DNA of 64,000 bases from Branchipolynoe longqiensis (taxonomy: Eukaryota > Annelida > Polychaeta > Phyllodocida > Polynoidae). Positions 29,668 to 40,615 of this stretch are shown piece by piece (the stretch's first letter is position 1; every line of letters starts with the position of its first letter). The notes beneath the pieces were generated by a model, which was not told where the DNA came from, made no database searches, and saw only the letters and a program-made list of their open reading frames with translations. The stretch spans positions 51,557,661 through 51,621,660 of the forward strand of contig CM059189.1 in NCBI GenBank assembly GCA_030323885.1. Reading direction: 5' to 3'. Both the position numbers and the translations under genes were made by a program.

Positions 29668-30410
29668 CCAGGGGCCATATGCACCAATCGGAGTTAGGGC
29701 CTTAACCGCGGTTTGGGTATCTCCAGATGGTTAACTGTGGAAAATTGGTATGCACCAATTGGGGCCAGCGCTAACCGTGGACCGTAGCCTAGGGTAAGTT
29801 ACCCTGACTTCAAGTCAGGTTTAACTGCTAGCCGCGCCGGTTAGTGTGCCGTGTGAGGCTCTCAATCTATTCAATGCTGTCATATTTAACAGAATTACAC
29901 ACGCAATAAGTGAAATTTTATCAATTTAACCCTAAATGCGAAGCGATATTAACGCTGCTGCCGCAGCAGCGGCGATATTAATATTTTCGAATCGACGAAT
30001 GTAAAGTAAACAAACCGTCACCGCCGCAGCGACGTCGATATCCATACTGTCGACGTCAAGTAAAAATGGCTGCTGCCACCGAATCGGTGGGAATTTCTTA
30101 CGCCCAAATCTATTAAATGCAGTCATATTTGACAGATTTACATACGGAATAAGTGAAATTTGGTCAAATTAACCCTAAATGCGAACCGATATTAACGTTG
30201 CCGCCGAATTGGCGGCGTTATTCATATCGTCGACTGGAGGGAATTCCCAAATCTATAAATAAACTGACGGTCAGCTATCCGCGCCGGCTAAAACATTGGC
30301 GCATACCAGTTTATCTTTTTCGCGGACCCCCCACTACCCGGAGCTCGCTGACCGGTGTTAGACCCTAGCTCCGGTTACGACTAGCACAACTTGGTGCATA
30401 CGGGCCCAGG
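29668..30410. mobile_element. Foldback element F, copy 2
   Basis: CCAGGGGCCATATGCACCAA at the left is inverted as TTGGTGCATACGGGCCCAGG at the right. The interior repeats the GTCATATTTAACAGA / AATTTAACCCTAAATGCGAA / GCCGCCG blocks of copy 1 in two partial sets (29875-30060, 30110-30250). Confidence 0.8.
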
Positions 30411-30471
30411 TGTTCGCTAGTGACATTCTCGGGGCATCGGATCAAGCCATTGAGAACTAGTGATTATGTCA

Positions 30472-30703
30472 CAAGTCCCAAGTCATATCAGGATGGGTAC
30501 CGACTTGTGACTTCACGCTAACAGCAGCATTATCCTGATACTGTGATAACCAGTCCTTGTCATATCCTATTAATGCCGAGTGCCAGGCTAGGAAGTGCCA
30601 AATATCAACTTTATAAGTCATTGGTTTGATTCGACCGGGTTACTGAATCCCGATCTCCCACATGGGCATCCTGCTCTCTACCGAATCGGCCATTGTACCC
30701 AGT
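30472..30703 (-). mobile_element. SINE-1, internally deleted
   Basis: Tail TCATATCAGGATGGGTACCG, then a deletion of the central body, then a type 1 head ending GAATCGGCCATTGTACCC. Confidence 0.8.
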
Positions 30704-30890
30704 CCTCTAGTTTGTTAAAGTGTTACAGGAAATGCGGATATACCAATAGCAATGCTCAATGACTGTAGAAAAAGGATGCTAACCGAGCGGAAATATTTTC
30801 AGTTTTGTAAAGCTATTTTCTATATTTATCTTTACTGCTGGCCATATCATAGAGCCATTTTAAGTCCAATTCTTGTTCTAAATTTGTATT

Positions 30891-31520
30891 GAAGTTACAT
30901 AGTCGGATGGTTTTGAGTGTCATTTTTCCAAGATTAATATATTATAATCTACCTTACTTTAGTTTGAAGTAACTTTTATTTTAAATGGCTAACTTTTGAA
31001 ATATTTGAAGCATAAACATGTAACATTAGATTTGGCAAACACACCAAAACTCTGACACCATAGGCTTATGTAACAGCGAAATAGCGAATGGTAGACAGGA
31101 AGTGTGAACACTTATTTGTCTCTCATTTTTGCTTGAGTGCAAGTAAATAAGCAACACAAGGAATAATTAGTAGCATGTGGTGAATAAGGGGTCAACTTTC
31201 CCTGGATCATCAGCTCATGCCTTTTCTAATCGGTTCTTGAATGAATTTATTGACTCGGCATCAATAACATTTTGTGGGAGACTGTTCCATATATTTATGA
31301 TCCTGTTTGAGAAACTGTGTTGCCTTAACTTTGAAATGGCTCTGGTTTTTACTAGTTTGAGAGTATGGCTCCGACTGCCTTCTCAGGTTCTATTAAATTG
31401 ACTCAATAGCGACAAGTGCTGAATAATTGCATCAGTATCTAAATTAGATATGTAGAATCAAATCGAGAACATTGTTTTGGCTTTGAAAATTTGATGCGTC
31501 ATTGGACTATGCAGCTATAA
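30891..31520 (+). mobile_element. MITE-A, copy 4, split by a LINE fragment
   Basis: The left part runs to ATGTAACAG at about 31074 and the right part resumes at CAGGTTCTATTAAATTGAC, about 31384. Termini are degraded (GAAGTTACATAGTCGGATGG; GGACTATGCAGCTATAA). Confidence 0.8.
31075..31384 (-). pseudogene. Non-LTR retrotransposon C-terminal fragment inside MITE-A
   Basis: On the minus strand a frame ending at 31215 reads HSFSNRIINIWNSLPQNVID followed by AESINSFKNRLEKA and a stop. This is the conserved end of many LINE ORF2 proteins (CR1/jockey-like pattern). It runs on into about 150 bp of 3' UTR towards 31075. Insertion into the MITE dates it as younger than MITE-A copy 4. Confidence 0.8.
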
Positions 31521-31579
31521 ATATATGGTACGTGACGAATTGAAGCGCTCAGAGCAAGTTAAAACTGCTGTCACTTGGC

Positions 31580-31890
31580 TGAATTGGAAGAGCGCTGAAT
31601 TGGAAGAGCGCTGGTCTCGCGTGCGAGAGATCAGGAGTTTGGTTCCCAGTCGAGTCAAACCAATGACTTATAACATTGATACTGTTTGCCTCCTAGCATG
31701 GCGCTCGGCATTAATAGGATATGACAAGGACTGGTTAGCTCAGTATCAGGATAATGTGACTAAGTGGGATATCAGGTTCAGGTGTTGGCCGCCTGATTTC
31801 CCAATGGGGCAGCACTCTGAAGTCACCATGAGTGCGCACTGTCAGTACCCGTCCGGATATGACCTTAGATGTTGATAGGACGTAAAACTC
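31580..31890 (+). mobile_element. SINE-1, head type 1 with duplicated head segment
   Basis: GAATTGGAAGAGCGCTG occurs twice at the start, i.e. a short duplication at the A box. The B box is GTTTGGTTCCCAGTC. The tail ends TAAAACTCCAAGAACC. Confidence 0.85.
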
Positions 31891-32067
31891 CAAGAACCAA
31901 AAAACTTAGGTGATAAACTCCGGAAGAGTTGTGATATTCAACCACGGTTCAATATTGGTTTGTTTCCCTGACACCAGATGGCGCCACCTATATTTCATTC
32001 CGCACTGTCTTCACCCAGTTAACAGTAACACGTACCTGTACACATATCGCACCGATTTACCTTGGTA

Positions 32068-32409
32068 GGTTGTCGGAGTTTTACGTCCTGCCAACATCTA
32101 AGGTTATATCAGGATGAGTACCGACTTGTGACAGTGCACACTCATGGCAACTTTATAATGCCGCCCCACTGGGAGACCAGGCCACCAGCACCATGACCTG
32201 ATATCCCACTCAGTCACATTATCCTGATGCTGAGCCAACCAGTCCTTGTCCTACCCTAATAATGCAGAGCGCCTAGCTAGGAAGTGCTCAAATATAAATT
32301 TTTACGTCATTGATTTGACTCGACAAGAGTTCGAACCCACGGGTTCGAATCCCACGATCTACCAACACGGGAGGCAGACACTCAACTCATTCGGCCATCC
32401 TGTCTGGTC
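32068..32409 (-). mobile_element. SINE-1, head type 2
   Basis: Full length. The B-box phrase is doubled (GTTCGAACCC, then GGTTCGAATCCC), as in the fragment at 9603-9700 and the copy at 57027, marking a subfamily. Confidence 0.88.
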
Positions 32410-32595
32410 GCATCGATATACGGGTACCCTGACCATAGAATTCGTAACCCATGGCAACTGGAATCACCTCCCCGATCCGCCTCCGCCTCCGCCTCCCCCT
32501 CCCTCTCCCCCCACCCGTACCTCCAAAACACTATAAGTAAGCAGAGTACTGTGAGAATTTTGTGAAAATAAATACGTGCTTGACTAACCAACAGT

Positions 32596-33200
32596 TCTCG
32601 GCATTATTAGGATAGGGCAAGGACTGGTTGGCTCAGTGTCAGGATACTGTGAGTCAGTGGGATATCAGGTCATGGTGCTGGCGGCCTGGTCTCCCAGTGG
32701 GGTAGCACTATACAGTCGCCAAGAGTGCACACTGTCACAAGTCGGTACCCGTCCTGATATGACTAGATGTTGCCAGGAGTGGGACGTAGCTCATGCGGTA
32801 GAGTGTCCACCTGTGGAGGTGTGGGCCATTCGATCGATCCTGCTCAGTGGACCCATTTGCAGTTTGGGTTATTTTCCATTCCAACTAGTGGTCCACAATT
32901 GGTTCATCAAATGCTGTGGTATGTGTTGTCCTGTCTGTGGGAAAGTGCATATAAAAGACCCCTTGCTTATCAGAAAGAGTAGCCTATGTGGCGACAGCAG
33001 GCTTCCTCCAAAGAAATATGTCCAAATGACCAGTTTGACATCCAATAGCCTATGATAAAAATCAATATGCTCTGAGGCGTCATTAAGTAAAACAAACTTT
33101 TTTTTTTTAGATGTTGCGTCATTAAGTGGCGTCATTAAGTAAAACAAACTTTTTTTTTAGATGTTGCCAGGACGTAAAACTCCAACAAGTAACCAACCTT
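32596..33200 (+). mobile_element. SINE-1 interrupted by SINE-2
   Basis: Headless SINE-1 body 32596-32774 resumes at about 33165 (GATGTTGCCAGGACGTAAAA). The phrase AGATGTTGC is present on both sides of SINE-2, consistent with a target duplication. A second short AGATGTTGC...ACAAACTTTTTTTTT repeat shows a further local duplication of the SINE-2 3' end. Confidence 0.8.
32775..33112 (+). mobile_element. SINE-2, full length
   Basis: tRNA-like head with A box (TAGCTCATGCGGTAGAGTG) and B box (ATTCGATCGATCC). The central domain is conserved among all copies (TCCTGTCTGTGGGAAAGTGC, then CATATAAAAGA and GGAAAGAGTAGCC). The tail is GTTAAATAAAACAAGC-like plus poly-T. The strongly conserved centre recalls the domain-bearing SINE superfamilies known in molluscs; I cannot assign it to one. 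Confidence 0.88.
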
Positions 33201-33412
33201 TCCAAAATAATCGTTATTCTGCTGCATGATAATAACATAATTATAGATTCATGCTGCGCCCTCCTTGTATTCCCATTGGCAACCTGCCCACTGCCAACAG
33301 ACGCCCACCAAACACCTCACCTTGAGACGCCATGGTCAGGAATGACGTAAACTCGCTTTTCTCCATTCAATACCCAAGTCCCCTCCACTAAAAATATAAA
33401 AATTAAACTTAA

Positions 33413-33837
33413 AGTTGCATAGTCTGATAGTTTTCACTTTCTGTCATTTTCTGAGATACGTAGGCCTATATTATTAGGTTGATTGTTATCGTCTATCTTA
33501 TTTTAGTTTGAAGTAGCGTTGCATTAAAATGAGTAACTTGGGAGATATTTGAAGTGTAAACATACAAAATTAATGTTGGCAAGCTTGCCGCTTGCAGTAA
33601 CAGGTTTGTCAAATTGATTTAAGCTAAGATTCCTTATGCATGGTATGCGGCATGCGAATGCGGCATGCGAATGGGTTGATTCCACCCATGCGGCATGCAG
33701 CAATTTGGTTTGATCTTTACAGTAACTACTTTAAAAAGTCCATATTTGTATTATTCAAAAATACCGCGTATAAGGAATCTTAGCTTTACTCACAACTCAC
33801 CCCCAAACTTTACTCACCCACACTCACTTACACATGC

Positions 33838-33870
<33 letters not shown>

Positions 33871-34201
33871 TGGTGACATGTTTCTCACAACTGTTTTCTA
33901 TGGCAAACGCACCAGTATTCGCATTCGCATGCCGCACCGATCGGTCCATGGACCGATTCAGTTGCCACATTCGCATTCGCATTCGGACGTATGAAGCGCC
34001 ACTATTCAATTACATGCTTTTCGATTTGTTGCCACATTTGCATTTGCATGCCGCGTATAAGGAATCTTAGCTTTAGCATGCTGGTTTATGTCGCATGTAA
34101 CACTTAATAAGCCCACCAGTATCTAAGTTAGATATGTAGATTCCAATCTAGATAACTGTTTTGCGTTTGAAAATGTGATGCTTTTATCGGAATATGCAAC
34201 T
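33413..34201 (+). mobile_element. MITE-A, copy 5, containing MITE-B
   Basis: TTAA|AGTTGCATAGTCTGAT at the left and GGAATATGCAACT|TTAA at the right. About 455 bp of MITE-B is inserted at 33620. Confidence 0.85.
33620..34075. mobile_element. MITE-B, copy 2, nested in MITE-A
   Basis: The ends are AAGCTAAGATTCCTTATGCA and TATAAGGAATCTTAGCTT, with GCATGCGAATGCGG blocks and their complements CGCATTCGCATGCCGC just inside. An ACACAC run and the palindrome CGGTCCATGGACCG are in the interior. Confidence 0.85.
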
Positions 34202-34525
34202 TTAAGGGTGCATAGTCCGATGAAAACATAAAATGTTCTAAACCAAACACTAAACCAGATTTGATTATGCATATCATATTAGTGCAGTTATTGAGCATTT
34301 GTTGCTGCGTAGAACTTAAAAGGGAAGACTAAGTCAATTTAATGCAACCTGTGACGTCAGAACCTGTGACGTCAGAATTTTGGATTGCATGCCAAAATTA
34401 ATTTGGCGTGTTGTCATTTCAAATATCTCCAAAATTAGCCATTTATAATAAGTTACTTCAAAGTAAAGTAAGGTCAATTTTATAACAAATCAACCTCAAT
34501 ATATTTATCTTGAAAATGAAATATG
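34202..34525 (-). mobile_element. MITE-A, copy 6, back-to-back with copy 5
   Basis: Starts TTAAGGGTGCATAGTCCGAT right at the end of copy 5, in opposite orientation, sharing its TTAA. It runs to about ATATTTATCTTGAAAATG; the far terminus is lost. Contains a doubled AACCTGTGACGTCAGAA. Confidence 0.75.
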
Positions 34526-34597
34526 GCCAATACCCAAAGCTATTATGCTCTAGAGGGGTTTTGAATAAATGAACAATTGGAATAAAAGTTATTAATG

Positions 34598-34915
34598 GTT
34601 GGTTGTTGGAGTTTTACGTCCTGGCAACATCTAAGGTCATAACAGGACGGGTATCGACTTGTGACAGTGCACACTCATGGCAACTTTTATAGTGCTGCCC
34701 CACTGGGAGACCAGGCTGCTGGCACCATGACCTGGTATCCCACTTATTCACATTATCCTGACACCGAGCCAATCAGACCTTGCCCTATCCTAATAATGCA
34801 GAGTACCTAACTAGCAAACGACAAGTATCAATTTTGTAAGGGACTGGGAATTAAACTCCCGACCTTCCGTATGGGAAGTCTACGCTCTACCGATTCGGCC
34901 ACCGCGTCCGGTTCC
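34598..34915 (-). mobile_element. SINE-1, head type 1
   Basis: Full length; tail GGTTGTTGGAGTTTTACGTC, head complement GATTCGGCCACCGCGTCCGG. A long poly-C tract (about 35009-35031) lies between it and the next SINE. Confidence 0.88.
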
Positions 34916-35062
34916 CAAAGAGCGGGTGTGGCTGTGCACAACTGTGAAGTCCTTAATTGGTGGCGCGTGATCACTAAGTCTGTGGCGTTCACAGCATCAC
35001 GGGAGCCCCGCCCCCCCCCCCCCCCCCCCCCCTCCCCAGGAACAGTCTGCGGGGGCCACCGA

Positions 35063-35390
35063 GCGCGGTGGCCGAATCGGTAGAGCGCAAGATTCCCGTT
35101 TGGAAGATCGGGAGTTTGGTTCCCGGTCGAGTCAAGTGAATGGCTTATAAAATGTATACTTGTCGCCTCCTAGCCAGGCCCTTGGCATTGATAGCATAGG
35201 ACAATGACTGGTTTGGCCAGCATCAGGAAAATGTGATTGAGTGGGATACCGGTCATGGTGCCGATGTCCTGATTTCCCAGTGGGGCAGCATTATAAAGTT
35301 GCCATGAGTGCGCATGCACTGTCACAAGTCGGTACCCGTCCTGATTTGACCTTAGATGTTACCAGGACGTAAAGCTCCAATAACCAACTA
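35063..35390 (+). mobile_element. SINE-1, head type 1, founder of the 112-bp array
   Basis: Full length with intact A box (TGGCCGAATCGGTAGAGCGC) and B box (GGTTCCCGGTCGAGTC). Its last ~112 bp (from CAGTGGGGCAGCATTATAAA) are the template of the array that follows without a break. Confidence 0.92.
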
Positions 35391-37962
35391 ACCCATTGGG
35401 ACAGCATTATAAAGTCGCCATGAGTGCGCACTGTCACAAGTCGGTACCCGTCCTGATATGACCTTAGATGTTGCCAGGACGTAAAACTCCAATAACCAAC
35501 TAACCCATTGAGACAGCATTATAAAGTCGCCATGAGTGCGCACTGTCACAAGTCGGTACCCGTCCTGATATGACCTTAGATGTTGCCAGGACGTAAAACT
35601 CCAATAACCAACTAACCCATTGGGACAGCATTATAAAGTCGCCATGAGTGCGCACTGTCACCAGTCGGTGCCCGTCCTGATATGACCTTAGATGTTGCCA
35701 GGACGTAAAACTCCAATAACCAACTAACCCATTGGGACAGCATTATAAAGTCGCCACGAGTGCGCACTGTCACAAGTCGGTACCCGTCCTGATATGACCT
35801 TAGATGTTGCCAGGACATAAAACTCCAATAACCAACTAACCCATTGGGACAGCATTATAAATTCGCCATGAGTGCGCACTGTCACAAGTCGGTACCCGTC
35901 CTGATATGACCTTAGATGTTGCCAGGACGTAAAACTCCAATAACCAACTAACCCATTGGGACAGCATTATAAAGTCGTCATGAGTGCGCACTGTCACAAG
36001 TCGGTACCCATCCTGATATGACCTTAGATGTTGCCAGGATGTAAAACTCCAATAACCAACTAACCCATTGGGACAGCATTATAAAGTCGTCATGAGTGTG
36101 CACTGTCACAAGTCGGTACGCGTCCTGATATGACCTTAGATGTTGCCAGGACGTAAAACTCCAATAACCAACTAACCCATTGGGACAGCATTATAAAGTC
36201 GTTATGAGTGCGCACTGTCACAAGTCGGTACCCGTCCTGATATGACCTTAGATGTTGCCAGGACGTAAAACTCCAATAACCAACTAACCCATTGGGACAG
36301 CATTATAAAGTCACCATGAGTGCGCACTGTCACAAGTTGGTATACCCGTCCTGATATGACCTTAGATGTTGCTAGGACGTAAAACTCCAATAACCAACTA
36401 ACCCATTGGGACAGCATTATAAAGTCGCCATGAGTGCACACTGTCACAAGTCGGTGCCCGTCCTGATTTGACCTTATATGTTGCCAGGATGTAAAACTCC
36501 AATAACCAACTAACCCATTGGGACAGCATTATAAAGTCGCCATGAGTGCGCGCTGTCACAAGTCGGTGCCCGTCCTGATTTGACCTTAGATGTTGCCAGG
36601 ATGTAAAACTTCAATAACCAACTAACCCATTGGGACAGCATTATAAAGTCGCCATGAGTGCGCGCTGTCACAAGTCGGTGCCCGTCCTGATTTGACCTTA
36701 TATGTTGCCAGGACGTAAAACTCCAATAACCAACTAACCCATTGGGACAGCATTATAAAGTCGCCATGAGTGCACACTGTCACAAGTCGGTGCCCGTCCT
36801 GATATGACCTTAGATGTTGCCAGGACGTAAAACTCCAATAACCAACTAACCCATTGGGACAGCATTATAAAGTCGCCATGAGTGCGCGCTGTCACAAGTC
36901 GGTACCCGTCCTGATATGACCTTAGATGTTGCCAGGACGTAAAACTCCAATAACCAACTAACCCATTGGGACAGCATTATAAAGTCGCCATGAGTGCGCG
37001 CTGTCACAAGTCGGTGCCCGTCCTGATTTGACCTTATATGTTGCCAGGACGTAAAACTCCAATAACCAACTAACCCATTGGGACAGCATTATAAAGTCGC
37101 CATGAGTGCGCGCTGTCACAAGTCGGTGCCCGTCCTGATTTGACCTTAGATGTTGCCAGGATGTAAAACTCCAATAACCAACTAACCCATTGGGACAGCA
37201 TTATAAAGTCGCCATGAGTGCGCGCTGTCACAAGTCGGTGCCCGTCCTGATTTGACCTTATATGTTGCCAGGACGTAAAACTCCAATAACCAACTAACCC
37301 ATTGGGACAGCATTATAAAGTCGCCATGAGTGCGCACTGTCACAAGTCGGGACCCGTCCTGATATGACCTTAGATGTTGCCAGGACGTAAAACTCCAATA
37401 ACCAACTAACCCATTGGGACAGCATTATAAAGTCGCCATGAGTGCGCGCTGTCACAAGTCGGTACCCGTCCTGATATGACCTTAGATGTTGCCAGGACGT
37501 AAAACTCCAATAACCAACTAACCCATTGGGACAGCATTATAAAGTCGCCATGAGTGCGCACTGTCACAAGTCGGTACCCGTCCTGATATGACCTTAGATG
37601 TTGCCAGGACGTAAAACTCCAATAACCAACTAACCCATTGGGACAGCATTATAAAGTCGCCATGAGTGCGCGCTGTCACAAGTCGGTACCCGTCCTGATA
37701 TGACCTTAGATGTTGCCAGGACGTAAAACTCCAATAACCAACTAACCCATTGGGACAGCATTATAAAGTCGCCATGAGTGCGCACTGTCACAAGTCGGTG
37801 CCCGTCCTGATTTGACCTTATATGTTGCCAGGACGTAAAACTCCAATAACCAACTAACCCATTGGGACAGCATTATAAAGTCGCCATGAGTGCGCACTGT
37901 CACAAGTCGGTGCCCGTCCTGATATGACCTTAGATGTTGCCAGGACGTAAAACTCCAACAAC
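35391..37962 (+). repeat. Satellite: 23 tandem copies of the 112-bp SINE-1 tail
   Basis: Each monomer runs from ACCCATTGGGACAGC through AAAGTCGCCATGAGTGCGC, GTCCTGATATGACC and TTAGATGTTGCCAGGACG to CTCCAATAACCAACTA. Period 112 bp with one 114-bp monomer (number 9). Monomers 10-14 and 15-19 share the same order of variants (GATTTG/TTATATG, GATTTG/TTAGATG, GATTTG/TTATATG, GATATG, GATATG), a five-monomer higher-order block of about 560 bp. The last monomer returns to the SINE-like CAACAACCAACC end. Open frames across it come from the absence of stops in a repeated unit and are not genes. Confidence 0.95.
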
Positions 37963-38162
37963 CAACCAACTGTCTGACGACTACCAGTGCACCATGCCTG
38001 GAGGCTGGCTGCATGTGGACGCCACACGTGACGTGGTGCACTCAGGCGCATGCGCAGCATTCCGTGTCAGGATGAAATATAGAGCACTCCCACGCACCCC
38101 GTGTGCAACAGCCTGCCGAAAGGCCAAACTGGTCACCCGTCCACTCCTAGAGTATGTGTGTG

Positions 38163-38376
38163 TGTGGGGGGGGGGGGGGGGGGGGGGGGGGGAGTTAAAC
38201 AAAAGGAAGAACACTACTTCATATAAGAGGTTGGGTTGTTTGGAGTTCGGAATATTAGCATATTAGATTGTCATTTTATGCGTCCATATCCATAATACTT
38301 TTTCTACAACTAGTATAAGGTTCTTTAGCAGCACTGCCACACCGCGCTATGGGGATAGTTAGTTTATTTTATTTTA
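38163..38376. other. Poly-G tract and AT-rich DNA
   Basis: A G run of nearly 30 bases (38166-38193) after TGTGTGTG. No gene seen between it and the next SINE. Confidence 0.6.
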
Positions 38377-38694
38377 TAGATTTATGTCTTGGCAACATCT
38401 ATGGTCATATTAGGATGGGTACCGACTTGTGACAGTGCACACTCATGACGACTTTTGTAGTGCTGTCCCACTGGGAAATCAGGCCGCTGGTGCCATGACC
38501 CGATGTCCCATACAGTCACATTACCTTGACACTGAGTTAACCAGTCCTTGCCCTATCCTATTAATTCTGCGCACTAGGCTAGGAAGCGACAAGTATAAAC
38601 TTTGTAAGTCATTGGTTTGACTCGACTGGAAATTTATTTCCTGACCTTCCACACAGGAAGCATGCGCTCTACCGATTTAACCATCGCGTCCGGT
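38376..38694 (-). mobile_element. SINE-1, head type 1
   Basis: Tail GTCTTGGCAACATCTATGG, body, and head complement ACCGATTTAACCATCGCGTC. Full length apart from a shortened tail. Confidence 0.85.
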
Positions 38695-38823
38695 CTCGAC
38701 CACCTGAGTCGGGTGAGACATGACATGGACGGGACGCTGGTGTGTGTCACTGTCACGGTCACTGTCAGGTGTGCCAAAGTGGTCGAGTGAGTCAGTCGAT
38801 TATGGCACCAACTCCCACTCTAC

Positions 38824-38910
38824 ATACAGTACAACCCCGTTAAACCAAGCTCGGTTAAACCAAACGATCGGTTAATGCAAACTTTTTTCGACGGCCCGGC
38901 AAAATACTAC
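38824..38910. mobile_element. pogo/Tigger-like MITE end fragment
   Basis: ACAGTACAACCCCGTTAAAC, CAAGCTCGGTTAAACCAAAC and GATCGGTTAATGC match the left end of the elements at 46190-46697. Only one end is present. Confidence 0.7.
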
Positions 38911-38911
38911 C

Positions 38912-39022
38912 TGGTCTCACAGTTGGACAGCACTACACAGTCGGCATGAGCGCGCACTGTGTCAAGTCGGTACCAAACGTGACATGACCTTAGATGTTGC
39001 TAGGGTGTAAAACGCCAACAAA
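38912..39022 (+). mobile_element. SINE-1 tail fragment
   Basis: Covers the last ~110 bp of the family, exactly the segment amplified at 35391; here as a single copy. Confidence 0.8.
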
Positions 39023-39204
39023 CCCAGCGAGTGTGTGACACTGAGTGGCCGGAAGTGACGTGGCGGCGCTGTGAAGTTGAGACCTGCGCACTGCCGGGTG
39101 ATCAACACAACGCGCCTCCGGGACACGGCTTCTTTGTAGTCCTTGTCACCCAGAGCAGGTTGAGGTTAGCCGTGGTGACGTCTCGCCACGTCTGGGGCCC
39201 GTCA

Positions 39205-39315
39205 ACCCCCCATCCACACACCACACACCCCACCCCACCCCCACACCCCACCCCCATACCCCACCCCCCACCCCCCACCCCCACACACACCCCACACCCC
39301 AAACCCCACACCCCA
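39205..39315. repeat. CCCCACAC low-complexity tract
   Basis: Runs of CCCCACCCC and CACACCCC. Open frames in both directions here are compositional. Confidence 0.85.
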
Positions 39316-39337
39316 GTCTACAAACCATGGGCAACCA

Positions 39338-39520
39338 GATGGGACGGGATGACCAAATGATTTGAGCGTCCGTCTCTCATTTTTTTAGATCGTGGGATCC
39401 GAAACCTCGTCGAGTCAAACCAATGACTTAAAAATGTATACTTGTCGCTTCCTACCCAGACGCTCTGCATTATTAGGATAGGGCAAGAACTGGTTGGCTC
39501 AGTGTCAGGATAATGTGGTA
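39338..39520 (+). mobile_element. SINE-1, head type 2, 3' truncated
   Basis: Head GGGATGACCAAATGATTTGA, body to GTGTCAGGATAATGTGG, then unrelated sequence. Confidence 0.8.
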
Positions 39521-39894
39521 TAGCGCTGCCGGCCTCAAGAAAGCTAGAATCGATCTAATTACAAAGTGATTGTCAAGATCTGACGAGATTTAACACAGAG
39601 CGAGCCCGCGAGCACAATCAAAATGGAGGCCACGGGTTTAGAATACCAGGTTGCAGGGTGCACTGTGGCTTAGTCTAGAGCACATATGCAGACGGGATTG
39701 TTGGACGTGTCATGCGGCATTGTTGACATAAGCTGTACTTGAACTGACCCTCAGCGAACCCGACCAGCGTCCACGGACCGTGTGTATTGTGACAACGTTA
39801 CCCTGCGTGTGCGGGGTCGCACACACAGTCGCCGCTCTCTCTGCCCACCATCTTGCTTTTGTCGACTAGCTTCAGTCAGAAAATGGGTATTTCA
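39521..39894. other. No recognised feature
   Basis: Moderately GC-rich DNA between a SINE and the microsatellite. No convincing exon. Confidence 0.5.
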
Positions 39895-40433
39895 CTTATA
39901 CATGCATATTTTTATCATACACATACATACACACACATACATGCATATACACATACATACACACATACATGCATACACATACATGCATACACATGCATGC
40001 ATATACTTACACACATACATACACACATACATACACACATGCATACACATACATGCATACACATACATGCATACCCATACATGCATACACATGCATGCAT
40101 ACACATACATACACACATACATGCATACACATACATACACACATACATACACACATACATACACGCATAAACATACATGCATACACATACATACACATAC
40201 ATACACATACATGCATATACATACATGCATACACATACATACACATACATGCATATACATACATACACACATACAGACACACATACATACACACATGCAT
40301 ACACATACATGCATACACACATGCATACACATACATGCATACACATACATGCATACACATACATGCATACACATACATGCATACACATACATACACACAT
40401 ACATGCATATACATACACATAGATGTGCTATAT
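39895..40433. repeat. CATACA/CATGCA microsatellite, block 1
   Basis: Over 500 bp built from ACACATACATGCATAC-type words. All open frames (His/Thr/Ile-rich one way, Cys/Met/Val-rich the other) are artefacts of the repeat. Confidence 0.97.
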
Positions 40434-40615
40434 AAGTGATTATGTGAATATAAATAAAGAATAGACCATAATGTTTCGGGGCCCCTTCTGGGCCCCCCCC
40501 CCCCCCCCCCCCCCGCTATCCACCACCATGACTGAGCAGAACCCTGGTCTGGGCATTCTCTCCGGTACTGGCCTCGGTACCGGCACCGTCTGCCTCTTGC
40601 CTCACTTCAAAATTT
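40434..40615. other. Unique spacer with poly-C tract inside the microsatellite
   Basis: Contains a poly-C run (about 40493-40514) and GC-rich sequence (GGTACTGGCCTCGGTACCGG). No gene seen. Confidence 0.6.

Noticed and set aside
35391..37962. CRISPR-like array of regular repeats
   Set aside because: The whole 112-bp unit repeats with no variable spacers and it is the tail of an adjacent SINE in a eukaryotic genome.
35612..38060. Minus-strand open frames across the 112-bp satellite
   Set aside because: The same ~37-residue peptide repeats because the unit lacks stops in that frame; no start, no domain.
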